From Symbiodinium natans (lineage: Eukaryota; Sar; Dinophyceae; Suessiales; Symbiodiniaceae), in NCBI GenBank assembly GCA_905221605.1, contig CAJNDS010002313.1, forward strand, positions 195,001 through 257,000: a DNA stretch of 62,000 nt, in the 5' to 3' direction. This document shows, in pieces, positions 1 through 12,462 of this stretch; the stretch's first letter is position 1; each line of letters begins with the position of its first letter. A program made the translations under genes and the position numbers. The notes under the pieces were generated by a model. It made no database searches. It was not told the origin of the DNA and worked only from the letters and a program-made list of their open reading frames with translations.

Positions 1-75
1 CGCGCGCGCGGCTTCGCGCGGGGCTTCGCGCGCATGGCTTCGCGCGCGGGCTTCGCGCGGCTTCGCGCGTTTCGC
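1..75. repeat. GCTTCGCGCG simple repeat
   Basis: The first 75 bases repeat the unit GCTTCGCGCG with small spacers, and the array is cut by the window edge. Nothing coding is visible. The next 1.9 kb (76-1996) has no recognisable gene: its frames are short, partly AT-rich (700-980) and without family resemblance. Confidence 0.7.
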
Positions 76-1996
76 GTCTGCCTGCGCCCGACCCCTGAGC
101 GGACCATTGTGCAGGAATTGCAGCAAGCTGTGCCTCCACAAGCAACCTGTCGATGTCAAAGCAGCTAACCTCCCCCCCTTGAGAAGCTGATGCAGACATG
201 GGCGGTGCGGAACTTGAGCCGGGTGCGGACATCAGACGGCACTCTGATCAAGCAGACAGCTGCAAGAGCTGTCGGGTGCACGCGTGGATCCTGTGGCCAC
301 TGCAAGCCAAACGGAACCAAGCCTGGGGACTAAGGCACAAGAAAACCCTGGAGCCCTCCGCAGTTGACAACAGAACCCCGGAAAAGGAGCTCTCGAGCAC
401 GTAACTGAAAAGGTCAGGGGGCGCAGCCACTCGGCGCTCAAGCAGGTCAAGATGGAAGCAGCGAGGCCGGATGAGGACTGCTCGGAATGCAGCACGCTGA
501 GGCAGAGGCGGCCAATCCCAGCTGATGCTCGAATCGCTCGAAGACGAGCTGGTGTCCATCCGCTGAGACCACCCGGGGTCTCAGCTTGCACGACCCCTAG
601 AGGGAAGACCCTTAGCGCCCAGGACCTCTAGAGCAGCGGCACCCTTACGAGATTAGCGGAGCCCCAACAACAAAATTTTGATCCTCTGAGCTGCACACAG
701 CCACACTGCGACGGAGAGATCAAAATTCACATGGTGAACAAATCAATCATGTTCATGAAAATTCATGCACCCATGAATTGCAGAAGTATAAAATGAAAAT
801 AAGGTGCTGTCTCGCTTGCGAGAAGGCGCTCTTTTCATGAGAGCAGAATGAAGCACAATATAATGACCAAATATGAATGGAAAATACCAAAAAACATCTA
901 AAATCACTAATTTCATAGGAGCTCCGGCGTTCAAATTATCATTATGAAAAAGGCCAGAATAAAACAAATTTAGGCATTCCAAGGACCACACTTATGGAGA
1001 ATGGACGCGACGCAGTGCTCGACCCTTCTCCGGCTCGTGGTTCCGCAAACCAAGTTCTTCCACTTACAACTCTTCGCCTTGCCACTGCAACCACCGTCAC
1101 TACCAAGCCCCCCTTAAGCCCCCCTCTTAAGCCCGTCTGGTGGTGTGAACCAGCAGGCGCAGGCTGCACTAGTCGAGTAGCGATTTCCCCAGCTCCATCC
1201 TTTTCTCCAGCAGACATGGCTCACACAACAGGCGGAGTAACTCTTTTGAGACACAAAACAGAGCACGGTTGGGTCCCAGCCGGTCGGCACTGAGGGTCCA
1301 AAACGCATAAGCGTCAATGCAGTGAGCCCTGAAGCAGCGCGACCTCGTCAAAGCAACACTGACGAATTCTTGAGCATTGCACTTAAGGTGTGGGCCGGAA
1401 AATGGGGCCCAAAAATGGGGGGCTCCCTTCTGGCAATTTTTTTTTGGCTTTGCTTTTTGTTCTCTTATCCAATTTGCCTTGCGGGGCTCTGCCTTAAGCT
1501 CAAATTACGTGCCTGTTTTTTGGTGATGCTTTTTCCATTTTGAATCCATGTTTCGGGGTCATGTTTGGCCCTTCAAAAACCTAACAAAAACCAATTTTCA
1601 GCCGATTTATTAAACTTGGATTTTTTGCCTAACGGCAAAATGGGGGTGCGAAGCACTCTCCCGCTATGTCTGTAGCCTCCGAGAAAAAATTGTGCAAGAA
1701 GCAGAACAGAGACCTTACAGCTGCTGAATCCATCAGTTGCATAATCCATGAGACTCGACGTCTCAGCTGCAGTATAACAAAGTAAACCAAAACCTCCGGT
1801 CTCTAGAAGCCGCCAGCGTCAAGCGTCAAACGATTCAAATATATAGAAGCCGCAAGGGTCAAACGATTCACAACACTATAGAACAACAAATATTCAGAAA
1901 ACACACAAAGAAAAGAGGTCAGGAAAAACACAAAAACAACGCAAACCAAATCAAAAACAATTTTGCACTCAAAAAATATTTCAACAATATAAGCAA

Positions 1997-2130
1997 CTAC
2001 TGCTGCTACTGCTACTGCTACTGCTACTGCTACTGCTACTGCCACTGCTACTGCTACTGCCACTGCTACTGCTACTGCCACTGCTACTGCTACTGCTACT
2101 GCCACTGCTACTGCTACTGCTACTGCGACA
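1997..2130. repeat. CTACTG hexanucleotide array
   Basis: Tandem CTACTG units, some changed to CCACTG. Read on the minus strand this gives an alternating Val-Ala frame, which I take as an artefact of the repeat and not a gene. It is the first of a series of CTA-derived arrays that continue to about 4.5 kb. Confidence 0.85.
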
Positions 2131-2147
2131 ACTACTGCGACTGCTTC

Positions 2148-2262
2148 TGCGACTGTTACGACTGCTACGACTGCTACGACTGCTACGACTGCTACGACTG
2201 CTACGACTGCTACGACTGCTACGACTGCTACGACTGCTACGACTGCTACGACGACGGACGAC
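2148..2262. repeat. CTACGACTG nonamer array
   Basis: About a dozen perfect or near-perfect copies of GCTACGACT. It directly follows the CTACTG array and probably derives from it by a CTG to CGACTG change. Confidence 0.8.
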
Positions 2263-2304
2263 GACTAACGACGACTACGACGACAACTACAACGACGACT
2301 ACGA

Positions 2305-2487
<183 letters not shown>

Positions 2488-2639
2488 GGTGTCGGTACCA
2501 TTCGCGACGGTGTCATTTTCTTCGATTCCCAGTGCTAAAACCTAGGTTTCGCGCACATTCCAGGCTCCAGTGCCCCTTTGTCTTTTCTTCTTTCTACATG
2601 TACCTGCACCGTACGCCTTGCCAGTTTGGGTTTGGGCTG

Positions 2640-3060
2640 TTAAACTGAAACATCGGTATTTACGACACTTCGTGGCTTTTTTGCAGAGCATCCATGTCCG
2701 CACGATGATAACGTCCGTGTTAGCAGCGCATCCATGTTGACACGATGATAACTGGTAACGTCCGTGTTGCCAGAGCTTCCATGTCCGCGCGATGATAACG
2801 TCCGTGTTACCAGAGCATCCATGTCCGCGCGATGATAACGTTTGTGTGACCACTGCGTTCGCAATGGCCAGAGCATCCATGTCCTTACGATGATAACCTC
2901 CATGCAAAAACATCGGTATTTGCGACACTTCGTGGCTTCATAGCTTGCGAATGGCCAGAGCATCCATGTCCGCACGACGATAACGTCCCTGTTACCGGAG
3001 CAGCACGATGATAACGTCCGCGTTACCAGAGCATCCATGTCCGCTTGAGCCCAGCACTCA
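2640..3060. repeat. About 40-bp minisatellite
   Basis: Roughly ten diverged tandem units built from CAGAGCATCCATGTCCGC followed by RCGATGATAACGTCCGTGTTAC. Partial units and short insertions break the register. Two overlapping minus-strand frames cover it, but both only translate the repeat. Confidence 0.8.
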
Positions 3061-3204
3061 AGTCCGCTCAGTGTCTTCCATGCCAAAAAAAACAAGATAA
3101 GACAAACCCTGCCAATCACCTGCCATCAGCTGAAAACACTGTAAAACGCATGCATTTCCTGCCAGTCCTGCGCAAGCACCACACCGTCGCGTACGTAACC
3201 AGCG

Positions 3205-4505
<1,301 letters not shown>

Positions 4506-5734
4506 TGTTGAACGCTGACCGAAAATTGGTTTGGAGCCAATGGTTTGGAGAGGTGAACCTGAATTCAACAGAAAGGTGAAACTGTACAGGATTCAGGATT
4601 GGAGGCGGTGGAATTTGCTTGCTGTGAGCCTTGGACCGATCCTCAAAGCACTTGCTTTGGCAACACAAATGGCAGGCTCACATCCAAGATCCGTAAAGCG
4701 GAACCGCGCCACCAGAAACAAAATCGCTTGAGCACAATGACTCATGACTTATAACTCATGACTTCCATGTCTTTGCACTTTTGTTCAATGTTGGTTTAAT
4801 GGTAGGTGCGCCGTCTTATCCCTCTTTAAATCTCATTGCCCTAGCTTACTGGGGCGCTGTTGCGTCGAAGAAGCAGTGGAGGAAAAAAAATGACTCATGA
4901 CTCCACAAAATACATTCTGTTTTTTTTTAACGCCGCGTTTTTTCTAATGTTTTTTGAGATTTTCAATATGTTAAATTTTGATCCAAAGCAAGCCGGTTGG
5001 CTCAGTTTCAAAAAGTTAGTATGGATCATCTTGTTCATTTGTTGACAATGTTTCTCAAACAAGGAAAAATTGAACAAAAATCAATTATTTTTTTTTTTTT
5101 TTTTTTTCAGGCAAGTTTGTTCAGAGCGATTCTGTTTCTAAACAAGGCATTTCCAAAATTATTATTTATATTGCAGACTTTGAAATGCTTCGAAACCAGT
5201 TTTTTTCTGTGTCTTAAACGTTTTTTCATGTTTGAAATTTTAAAAACAATTTGCTTTAAAAAACGTAGCAAAAGAGCAAGGCAGCGCCGTCTGCATCCAC
5301 TCTGTAAAGAGGATCCGTCCTTAAAGCAAAGCGTTCAGCACTAAGTGTGAAGTCAGGCAATCAGGGTGTTAGAACAGGTGCCAGTTGTTGTCGAAAAGAC
5401 AAAGTGACCGTTTCTATCCGACAGCTTGGTCTGCATGATGAATTTGTGTTGTAGAGGGCTGTTTGAGTTGACTGCAACAGGGAGAGAGCGCCACGAGCAG
5501 ACTCTGACAACTGAACCGATTGTTGCTATGGCACGTAACTGCTTTTTCCGTCACTAAGAGGATGCTTCGACTGGAACCTTTTGAAACTGTTAGTCGGGAC
5601 AGCCTGCTTTGATACATCCCTCTTTGCGATGCTGCACGTCAAAGGCAGAGTCCGGCTGTGCCGCTCTCATTCTTTGTTGCTGGGTGTCAGCCTCCAGCAG
5701 GTCGTCGGCTTCGTCTTTGTTCTTTTCCATTTGA
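4506..5734. other. Unassigned AT-rich spacer
   Basis: No gene is recognised. The segment becomes AT-rich after 4860 and contains a 20-base poly-T run at about 5089-5108. Its short frames are rich in Phe, Lys and Asn, as expected from composition alone. Confidence 0.5.
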
Positions 5735-6480
5735 TTTTTTGAATTGTTTGAATTATTTGAATTATTTCAATAATTCAAATATTCAAATGATTCAAATGGA
5801 GCCATTTGAATTATTTGAATTATTTGATTTATTTGAATTATTTCTCTGTCCTGGGAAACACTTGAATTATTTGAATTATTTGAATTGTTTTGAAAAATAA
5901 TTCAAATAATTCAAATAATTCAAATATTTGAAATTCAACTCTGTTCCTCGACACAGATTTTGGGATATTAGAATAATTCAAATAATTCAAATAATTTACA
6001 TAATTTAAATTTCAATTATTTGAATTATTTGAATTATGCAAATAATTCACATAATTCAAATGATTCAAAGGGGCCATTTGAATCATTCAAATTGTTTGAA
6101 TTATTGAAGTATTTGAATTATTTGAATAATTCAAATATCCCGAAATCTCTGTCCTGTGAGACACTTAATTATTTGAATTATTTGAACTATTTAAATTATT
6201 TAAATAATTCAAAGAATTCAAAAATTTAAAATATTTCAACTGTGTCCCTCGACACAGATTTCGGGATATTTGAACAATTCAAATAATTCAAACAATTCAA
6301 ACAATTTAAATGATTCAGATGGCTCCATTTGAATTATTTGAATTGTTTCAATTATTTGAATTATTTGATTTATTTAAATAATTCAAATAATTCAAATGAT
6401 TCAAATGGAGCCATTTGAATTATTCAAATTATTTGAATTATTCATGCAAATAATCTAAATAATTCAAATAAAAATAACAT
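5735..6480. repeat. TTTGAATTA nonamer satellite with inverted blocks
   Basis: Imperfect TTTGAATTA/TAATTCAAA units run in both orientations, so the block can fold on itself many times. A longer module that ends in a 'TCGACACAGATTT(T/C)GGGATAT' motif appears at about 5946-5968 and 6250-6271 and points to higher-order duplication. It is clearly distinct in composition from the flanking DNA. Confidence 0.9.
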
Positions 6481-6499
6481 TAATAATTGACATAATTTA

Positions 6500-8640
6500 A
6501 ATAATTTTAAATGGAAAAGGAGGGGGCTGGCCTGTTTCTGGGGGAGACCCAGGCTCGTCATTTAGTATTGGGGGGGAGGCCCGGGCTCGTAATTTAGTGT
6601 TGGGGAGGCCCGGGCTCGTGATTTAGTATTGGGGGGAGGCGCGGGCTTTTTGGGGGCAGGCGCGGGCTCGTCATTTAGGGGAGGCCCGGGCTCGTGATTT
6701 AGTATTGGGGGGAGGCCCGGGCTCGTGATTTAGTATTGGGGGGGGCCCACGCAGCTGCCCCCCAAGGCCCCTTCGCCATTTAAATTATTTAGACTAAATT
6801 ATTTAAATTATATAAATTCCACGAATTTATATATTTAAATAATTTAAACGTTGGGGGGCCCCTGGACATGTAAGTTATTTGAATTATTTAAATTCCCCGA
6901 ATGTATATAATTTAATAATTTAAATGTCGGGGTGCCCCTGGACATTTAAATTATTTAAATTATTTCAATTATATAAATTCCCAGAATTTATATAATTTAA
7001 AAAATTTCAATAATGTAAAAAAATTTAACTGGAAAGGAGGGGGGGCTGGCCCGCTTTCGGGGGAGGCCCGTCATTTAGTATTGGGGGGAGGCCCGAGCTC
7101 GTATTTTAGTGTTGGGGGGAGGCCCGGGCTCGTATTGGGGGGAGGCGCGGGCTTTTGTTGGGGGCAGGCCTCGTAAGGCCCGGGCTCGTGATTTAGTATT
7201 GGGGGGAGGCCCGGGCTCGTGATTTTGTATTGGGGGGGGCCCGGGCAGCTGCCCCTTCGCCATTTAGATCATTAAAATTACATAAATAATTTATTTATAT
7301 AAATTCCACGAATTTATGTATTGAAATAATTGAAATGTCGGGGTGCCCCTGGACATTTACATTATTTAAATTATTTAAATTCAACGAATCTATATAATTT
7401 AAATAATCTAGATGTCGGGGGGCCCCTGGACATTTAAATTATGTAAATTATTGAAATTCACCGAATTTATATAATTTAAATAAGTTAAATAACTTAAATA
7501 ATCTAAATAATGTAAATAATTTTGATAATTTAAATAATTTAAATGCAAAAGGAGGGGGGGCTGGCCCGCTTCCGGGGGAGGCCCGGGCTCGTCATTTAGT
7601 ATTGGGGGGAGGGGGAGGCCCGGGCTCGTAATTTAGTGTTGGGGGAGGCCAGGGCTCGTAATTTAGTATTGGGGGGAGGCCCGGGCTCGTGATTTAGTAT
7701 TGAGGGGGAGGCCCGGCTGGGGAGACGCGGGGGGAGGCCCGGGCAGCTGCCCCCAGGGCCCCTTCGCCATTTACATTTAAATTATTTAAATTATTTACAT
7801 TATTGAAAATATATAAACTCTCCGAATTTATATAATTTTAATCATTTAAATGTCGGGGGGCCCCTGGACATTTAAAGTATTTCAATTATTTAAATTCACC
7901 GAATTTATATAATTTAAATAATTTAAGTATCGGGGGGCCGCTGGACATTTAAATTATTTAAAGTATTTAAATTCACCGAATTTATATAATTTAAATAATT
8001 TAAATGATGGGGGGCCCCTGGACATTTAAATTCTTTAAATTATTTAAATTACCAGAATTTATATAATTTAATTAATTTAAATCATTTCAATAATTTATAT
8101 GGAAAAGGAGGGGTGGCTGGCCCGCATCGGGGGAGGTCTGGGCTCGTCATTTAGTATTGGGGGGAGGCCCGGGCTCGTCATTTAGTATTGGGGGCCCGGG
8201 CTCGTGATTTAGTATTGGGGGGAGGCCCGGGCTCGTGATTCAGTATTGGGGGGAGGCGCGGGCTCTTGATTTAGTATTGGGGGCAGGCGCGGACTCGTAA
8301 TTTAGTACTGGGGGGAGGCCCGGGCTCGTGATTTAGTGTTGGGGGGAGGCCCGGGCTCGTGATTTAGTATTGGGGGGGGCCGGGCAGCTGCCCCCAGGCA
8401 TTTCAATTATTTAAATTATTTAAATTATTCAAATTATTTAAATAATTTATATTATTTAAATTATTTAAATTATATAAATTATTTAAATTATATAAATTCA
8501 CCGAGTTTATATAATTTAAATCATTTAAATGCCGCGGGGCCCCTGGACATTTAGATTATTTAAATTCCCAGAATTTATATAATTTAAATAATTTAAATGT
8601 CGGGGGGGGGGGGCCGCGACATTTAAATTATTTAAATTCC
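6500..8640. repeat. Compound satellite of alternating AT-rich and GC-rich blocks
   Basis: GC-rich blocks at about 6515-6780, 7030-7260, 7545-7770 and 8100-8400 are made of tandem units GGGGGAGGCCCGGGCTCG plus TGATTTAGTATT. They alternate with AATTTAAATTATTTAAAT blocks. The AT blocks carry short modules with GGGGCCCCTGGACATTTAAA near 6850, 6925, 7340, 7415, 7855, 7930, 8005 and 8530. The spacing of the GC blocks suggests a higher-order unit of about 0.5 kb present four times. No coding sequence is seen. Confidence 0.9.
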
Positions 8641-8735
8641 CGGCCTGTCCCACCCAGAAACCCACATCTTATTTTTATTTTTAATTATGTAGCAAAAAAC
8701 CCGAGTTTTAGCTTCCAAATAAACCCGGTTTAAGC

Positions 8736-8762
8736 CGCACACACCCCCCCCCCCCCCCCCCC
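8736..8762. repeat. Poly-C tract
   Basis: An almost uninterrupted run of C at the edge between the satellite block and the first coding-like DNA. Similar C or G homopolymers occur at about 32209-32225, 33706-33722, 36519-36530, 41498-41507, 55406-55419 and 59019-59031. Confidence 0.9.
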
Positions 8763-8769
8763 ACCTGGT

Positions 8770-9304
8770 TGCAGAAACTCTCGTTGTCAACACTCGAGAA
8801 GCTCACTCGGAAACTTCTGTGGTTGTGCAACTTGTTTCGACCTTTCAGGCCATCTCTGGCACCGCTATGCTCTGTCCGCCGCTTGTGCGCGTTCCGCTCA
8901 CTTCTGATGCCTGGGACCGCCTTCAGGACTGTTTGTCGGACGACCTTACAGTGTCCGCGCCCTGCGTTGCCCGCCTCTTTCGTGTTGCTCAGTCCGCGGT
9001 TCAGCACAAATCTGAGCTCCCTGCCTTTCCCCACACTTCACGCCGACTCTGGGTTCAAATCTCCGACCCGAGTTCTCCGGACAGCTTGCTAGCCGAGGCT
9101 TCCCGTGAGGTGATAGTCATGTGGTTGCAGGTTTGCCGCTCGGGTACCGACTTGCGTTCTCTGCTCTTCTGGCCTCACTTCCATCTGAACACTCCGCGGG
9201 CCTGGGTGGCTTCGTCAGGCCCCCATGTGGAAAATGTCTTCACATTTTCCCAAGCCGAGCTGCGTGCCATGTTTCCGTGGTTCCCGCCCGATGCCTTTCC
9301 CTAG
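8770..9304 (+). pseudogene. Unidentified ORF fragment in the Polinton-like block
   Basis: An open frame of about 178 codons ends at a stop at 9302-9304. It has no ATG start: the frame runs up into the poly-C tract. It has a balanced, protein-like composition, including 'DAWDRLQDCLSDDLTVSAP' and 'FTFSQAELRAMFPWF'. I do not recognise the family. A second coding-like frame follows at 9410-9730, containing 'LELDLSRFLASAGLRYP', and a third short one at 9727-9831. I infer pieces of one or more decayed genes of the same element as the integrase and polymerase downstream. Capsid-type genes are what one would expect at this place in a Polinton, but nothing in the sequence proves that. Confidence 0.4.
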
Positions 9305-9590
9305 CACTTCATTTACTGGCTCAGTGCGGCCTGTTACACCTCCTATCGTGTCTGCGACAACTCTGCTTCCGATGCCGCCGGAAAGCCCTCTCCTTGGCCA
9401 AGGGCCTGTGTGCACTCCTTCGATCGTTCTTCATCATGCAGGAACGCCAATTCATATCCGTTCACATCGACCTACCCTTTGGAGCTGGATCTTTCCAGAT
9501 TTCTGGCGAGTGCTGGCCTGCGTTACCCTGTCGGGTCAAGCGTTCGCCTGAAAACTTTGGCGTACTCCGGTCCAGCATGTTCTCTGCCCG

Positions 9591-9722
9591 GCACCTTCGG
9601 TGCTTCCCGTTTCAACCGATCGGATTCTGCTTTCCGCCAATGTGAAAAAGGAAGCGTGCGTTGCTTTCTCAACATTCCTAGCGTAGCGTGCATTCGTAAC
9701 GGACTAGTGTGCAGCTGTGAAC
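9591..9722 (+). repeat. Direct repeat, copy 1 of 2
   Basis: A 132-base segment starting GCACCTTCGGTGCTTCCC and ending GTGCAGCTGTGAAC. It recurs at 10097-10222 with a few substitutions and small deletions, about 375 bases downstream in the same orientation. Confidence 0.9.
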
Positions 9723-10096
9723 GTGGATGAACTTGTACACGTATGTTTGCAGCTAACACGCAACGGCAAGTATGCACAAACCTCCTCCGCCCGCCTTGCA
9801 GCCCTGGCTCCGAGGTGAAGTGCATACTGCGAGTCCGTTACACTTTGAGGTACCTTCCGCCATCCCCATCTAACCGACCATCTGTCTTCCATGCCGCAAG
9901 CCTTCCTCGCCGTGGCCCGCTTCTGCGGTTGATTCTGGCCGATCAAAGTATCGGTTTCGGAATCCGTCTCTGAAGTGATGGGTCCACACACTGCCTTGCC
10001 ATGCATTGCCAGACTCAATATTGCTGTTCATTCACGCTGAAAGCTTTTGCTGATTGTTTCACTCCGTATTTGCCTTTCTCACTGGCCCGGTACTCC

Positions 10097-10222
10097 GCAC
10101 CTTCGGTGCTTCCCGTTTCAACCGATCGGATTTTGCTTTCCGCCAATGTGAAAAGGAAGCGTGCAGTGCTTTCTTTACATTCCTGACGTGCATTCGTAAC
10201 GGACTAGTGCGCAGCTGTGAAC
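10097..10222 (+). repeat. Direct repeat, copy 2 of 2
   Basis: The second copy of the 9591 repeat. It is slightly shorter because of small deletions in its middle. It abuts the integrase fragment, so it may be an internal duplication or a recombined element end. Neither copy is next to a matching inverted repeat that I can see. Confidence 0.9.
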
Positions 10223-10225
10223 TCG

Positions 10226-10696
10226 TTCGTTTCGGAAGCTGTGGGCAGAAGGAATCAATGGCATCTACTGCTACCTGATATCCCAGCGCAGTACAACGAA
10301 AGCCTCACTCAACCAGGCTTCGTTCCAAACAAAGTGTATGACGATCCGGAGACGGCTGACAGGGCCTTGGCCAGGATCAAGCGCAACATCAAGATGAACG
10401 CCGGAGGGGTGCCTCAAATAGCGGTGGGAGATCTCGTTCGGGTCAGGGTTAAGCCTATCGAAAGTAGGGGCTTTTACAGGGTTACGGAAGTAGCATGGAG
10501 CGAACGGGTTTACACAGTCGCCAGAATCGAAAACACAGACGGCAGACCCTACTTCTTCCTCGAGGGCTGGACCGGAGATAAGCTGGTTCGACGAGACCAG
10601 AGGCGCAGCTTCCCTATGCAATGCAAAGAGCAGCGCGGCAGGCAAGCAGCGCACAACCGCAGAATGCCCGCCCCAGGCCCTATCGCTCCAGCCTGA
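10226..10696 (+). pseudogene. Retroviral-type integrase C-terminal fragment (Polinton-like)
   Basis: The protein keeps the end of an integrase core, 'YNESLTQPGFVPNKVYDD', where a Tyr-Asn pair precedes the 'P..V' segment. This is followed by an Ala/Arg-rich helix and an SH3-like C-terminal domain: 'VGDLVRVRV', then a Phe-Tyr turn, 'WSERVYTVARI', and a final acidic strand. This order is typical of integrases of Polinton/Maverick elements and LTR retroelements. The DDE catalytic core is missing: the frame opens only at about 10217 and has no ATG before the C-terminal part, so the gene is 5'-truncated. A family B polymerase relic 400 bases downstream on the other strand favours a Polinton-like origin. 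A retrotransposon integrase is the alternative. Confidence 0.6.
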
Positions 10697-11079
10697 TTAC
10701 AAACTCAGCGCCGAGCCTCTAAGCGACGCGGAAGAAGTTGAGAACGCCTGTGAAAGAAGGTGCAGCACAGGCGATGACACAACCGCCTGCTCAAGCATCA
10801 CTCAGGCGCGGTCCTGGGCTTAGCCGCTCGCCATCACTCAAAGCAATAACTCGATATCCACACCTTCCTCCTAACGATCCCCTTCTGGAGGGTTTCTGTA
10901 GCGAGCGGCCATGTTAGCTCGATAAACCCCGTCTACGCTGGTACCCTACAACGAAAAGCTCGCAAAAGCGTCACTTGGCTGAACCCCTGTTCTCCGACGG
11001 CTGTTCGGAAACACCTGTACAACTGAAGAAACTCTTCAGGCCTACGAGTGGAGGTAACTGGTGTTGAAAAGCTTGCCCT

Positions 11080-12462
11080 TGAACCGTCCATCGATCGAAA
11101 TCTCGCGGTGCATGAAGCCAACCTCGCCATGATCCTGAGGATGTGGTTCATCAGATGGAAGGTTGCTATGTCGGGCTCCTCGTTGCAAAGCAGCCCAGCA
11201 CGAAGCCCACACCGCGTTCCTCTTGAAATGTCCGATCGGTCTGGAGCGATGCGAGTCGAGCTGACAAGCCTTCGTGCTCAGTGCTGTGAGGCCACGCTTC
11301 TGGATCTGCACGACCTCGTTCACGTGATGGCGGCAACCCAGGCGACGGAACTCGACCTTGTGCTCGCCGACGCTCTCCAAGATGGCCTTGTAGAGGTCGT
11401 GGTCCACCCTTGGCACGCTCCTTGGTTTCGCCTTCTGTCTTGGAAAAAGAGTACATCTTCGGCGCCAAGCCCACCCATTCGACGCCGTAGTGAGGAGCCA
11501 ACTCGTCCGAAAAGTTGCCCAGCTCGCCAGCGCGACGAAGAGCCAGCTGGCGACTTGGAGCCAGATGCTCCTGCAGAGCGCTGCCCTTCGCGGGTCGTGA
11601 TCTTTGAAGATTTGCTCTTGAGAAGATCTCCGTCGAAAACGCGACGAATCCTGTAGTGCGCCTTCATCATCAGCAAACGGGACGCCTCGAGCACCTTCCA
11701 CCCTCCTTGGAGAAAAGATCTCAAGATCTTCGCTCTGCCAGCCTTCTGCACGTCGACGAAGGCCAAGAAGGCACGCTCCTCCATGATTTGCGGATGGATG
11801 TCGAGCATGTCTTTGGAACTTCATGGAACTTGAAGCCCTTCGTGTATGCCCGAGTATGCCCGAGTGGTCCTGAGTTTTTTTTTGTTTTGCACCATCTTTC
11901 CGTATTGTACATTGCCTGTGAGTTTTTGAACTTCCGCCTGCAGCTTGCGGCCGTTTTTCTTGTACTCGCGACGCGTCTCCACGGTCTCGCGAACGAAACT
12001 CCTCATGTCTCCGACACGGTCTGGCTTCTTGGATGAAAGACAACGTGAAAGGACTGAGTTGCGATCGCTTCACAGGCACCTTGCAGCCAGGAGGCCGATC
12101 AACGCAAGAGTCGCGAAACCAGGGAACATCGAACATAACCTCAACCATGTAGCAAACCTCCTTTCGTCGTCCTCATCGTAGTCCACCAGATCGACGGGTC
12201 GGTTGAGGTAGCGCAGCCTTTTGTTTGGACTCGACGGCAGGTCCACCCACTCCCTGCCGTCCATCGGCAAAGGTTTCTTCATGATGGATGGGTACATGCT
12301 GTTCACGTCGTAGCAAAGGATCCACGACGACTCTCGAGCGGGATCGAGAGTGGGCAGCATGGGGTTGTTTGCCGCCGCGAACGGTTGTGCAACACTCACT
12401 TTGGCTCGTACACCCTCCGATCGGTCATGAGTCCGAGGCCGCAATCCGGCCGAGGGCGGCAC
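11080..12462 (-). pseudogene. Protein-primed family B DNA polymerase relic (DNA_pol_B_2, Polinton-like)
   Basis: Three minus-strand frames carry polymerase landmarks in the right order, so frameshifts break one gene. Motif A 'YDVNSMYPSIM' lies at about 12280-12312. 'VEVMFDVP' and 'KVPVKRSQLSPFT' follow at about 12148-12040. Motif B 'KLTGNVQYGKMVQN' is at 11886-11925. A 'LEASRLLMMKAHY' helix is at about 11653-11690. 'VEWVGLAPKMYSF' is at about 11445-11483, followed by 'ERAKG' in one frame and 'VDHDLYKAILES' in another. These match protein-primed polymerases of Polintons and related linear elements. I cannot find the motif C Asp-Thr-Asp signature in any frame between 11650 and 11500, so the catalytic region appears deleted. 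The exonuclease domain expected upstream is not recognised. The gene cannot be functional. Confidence 0.8.
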
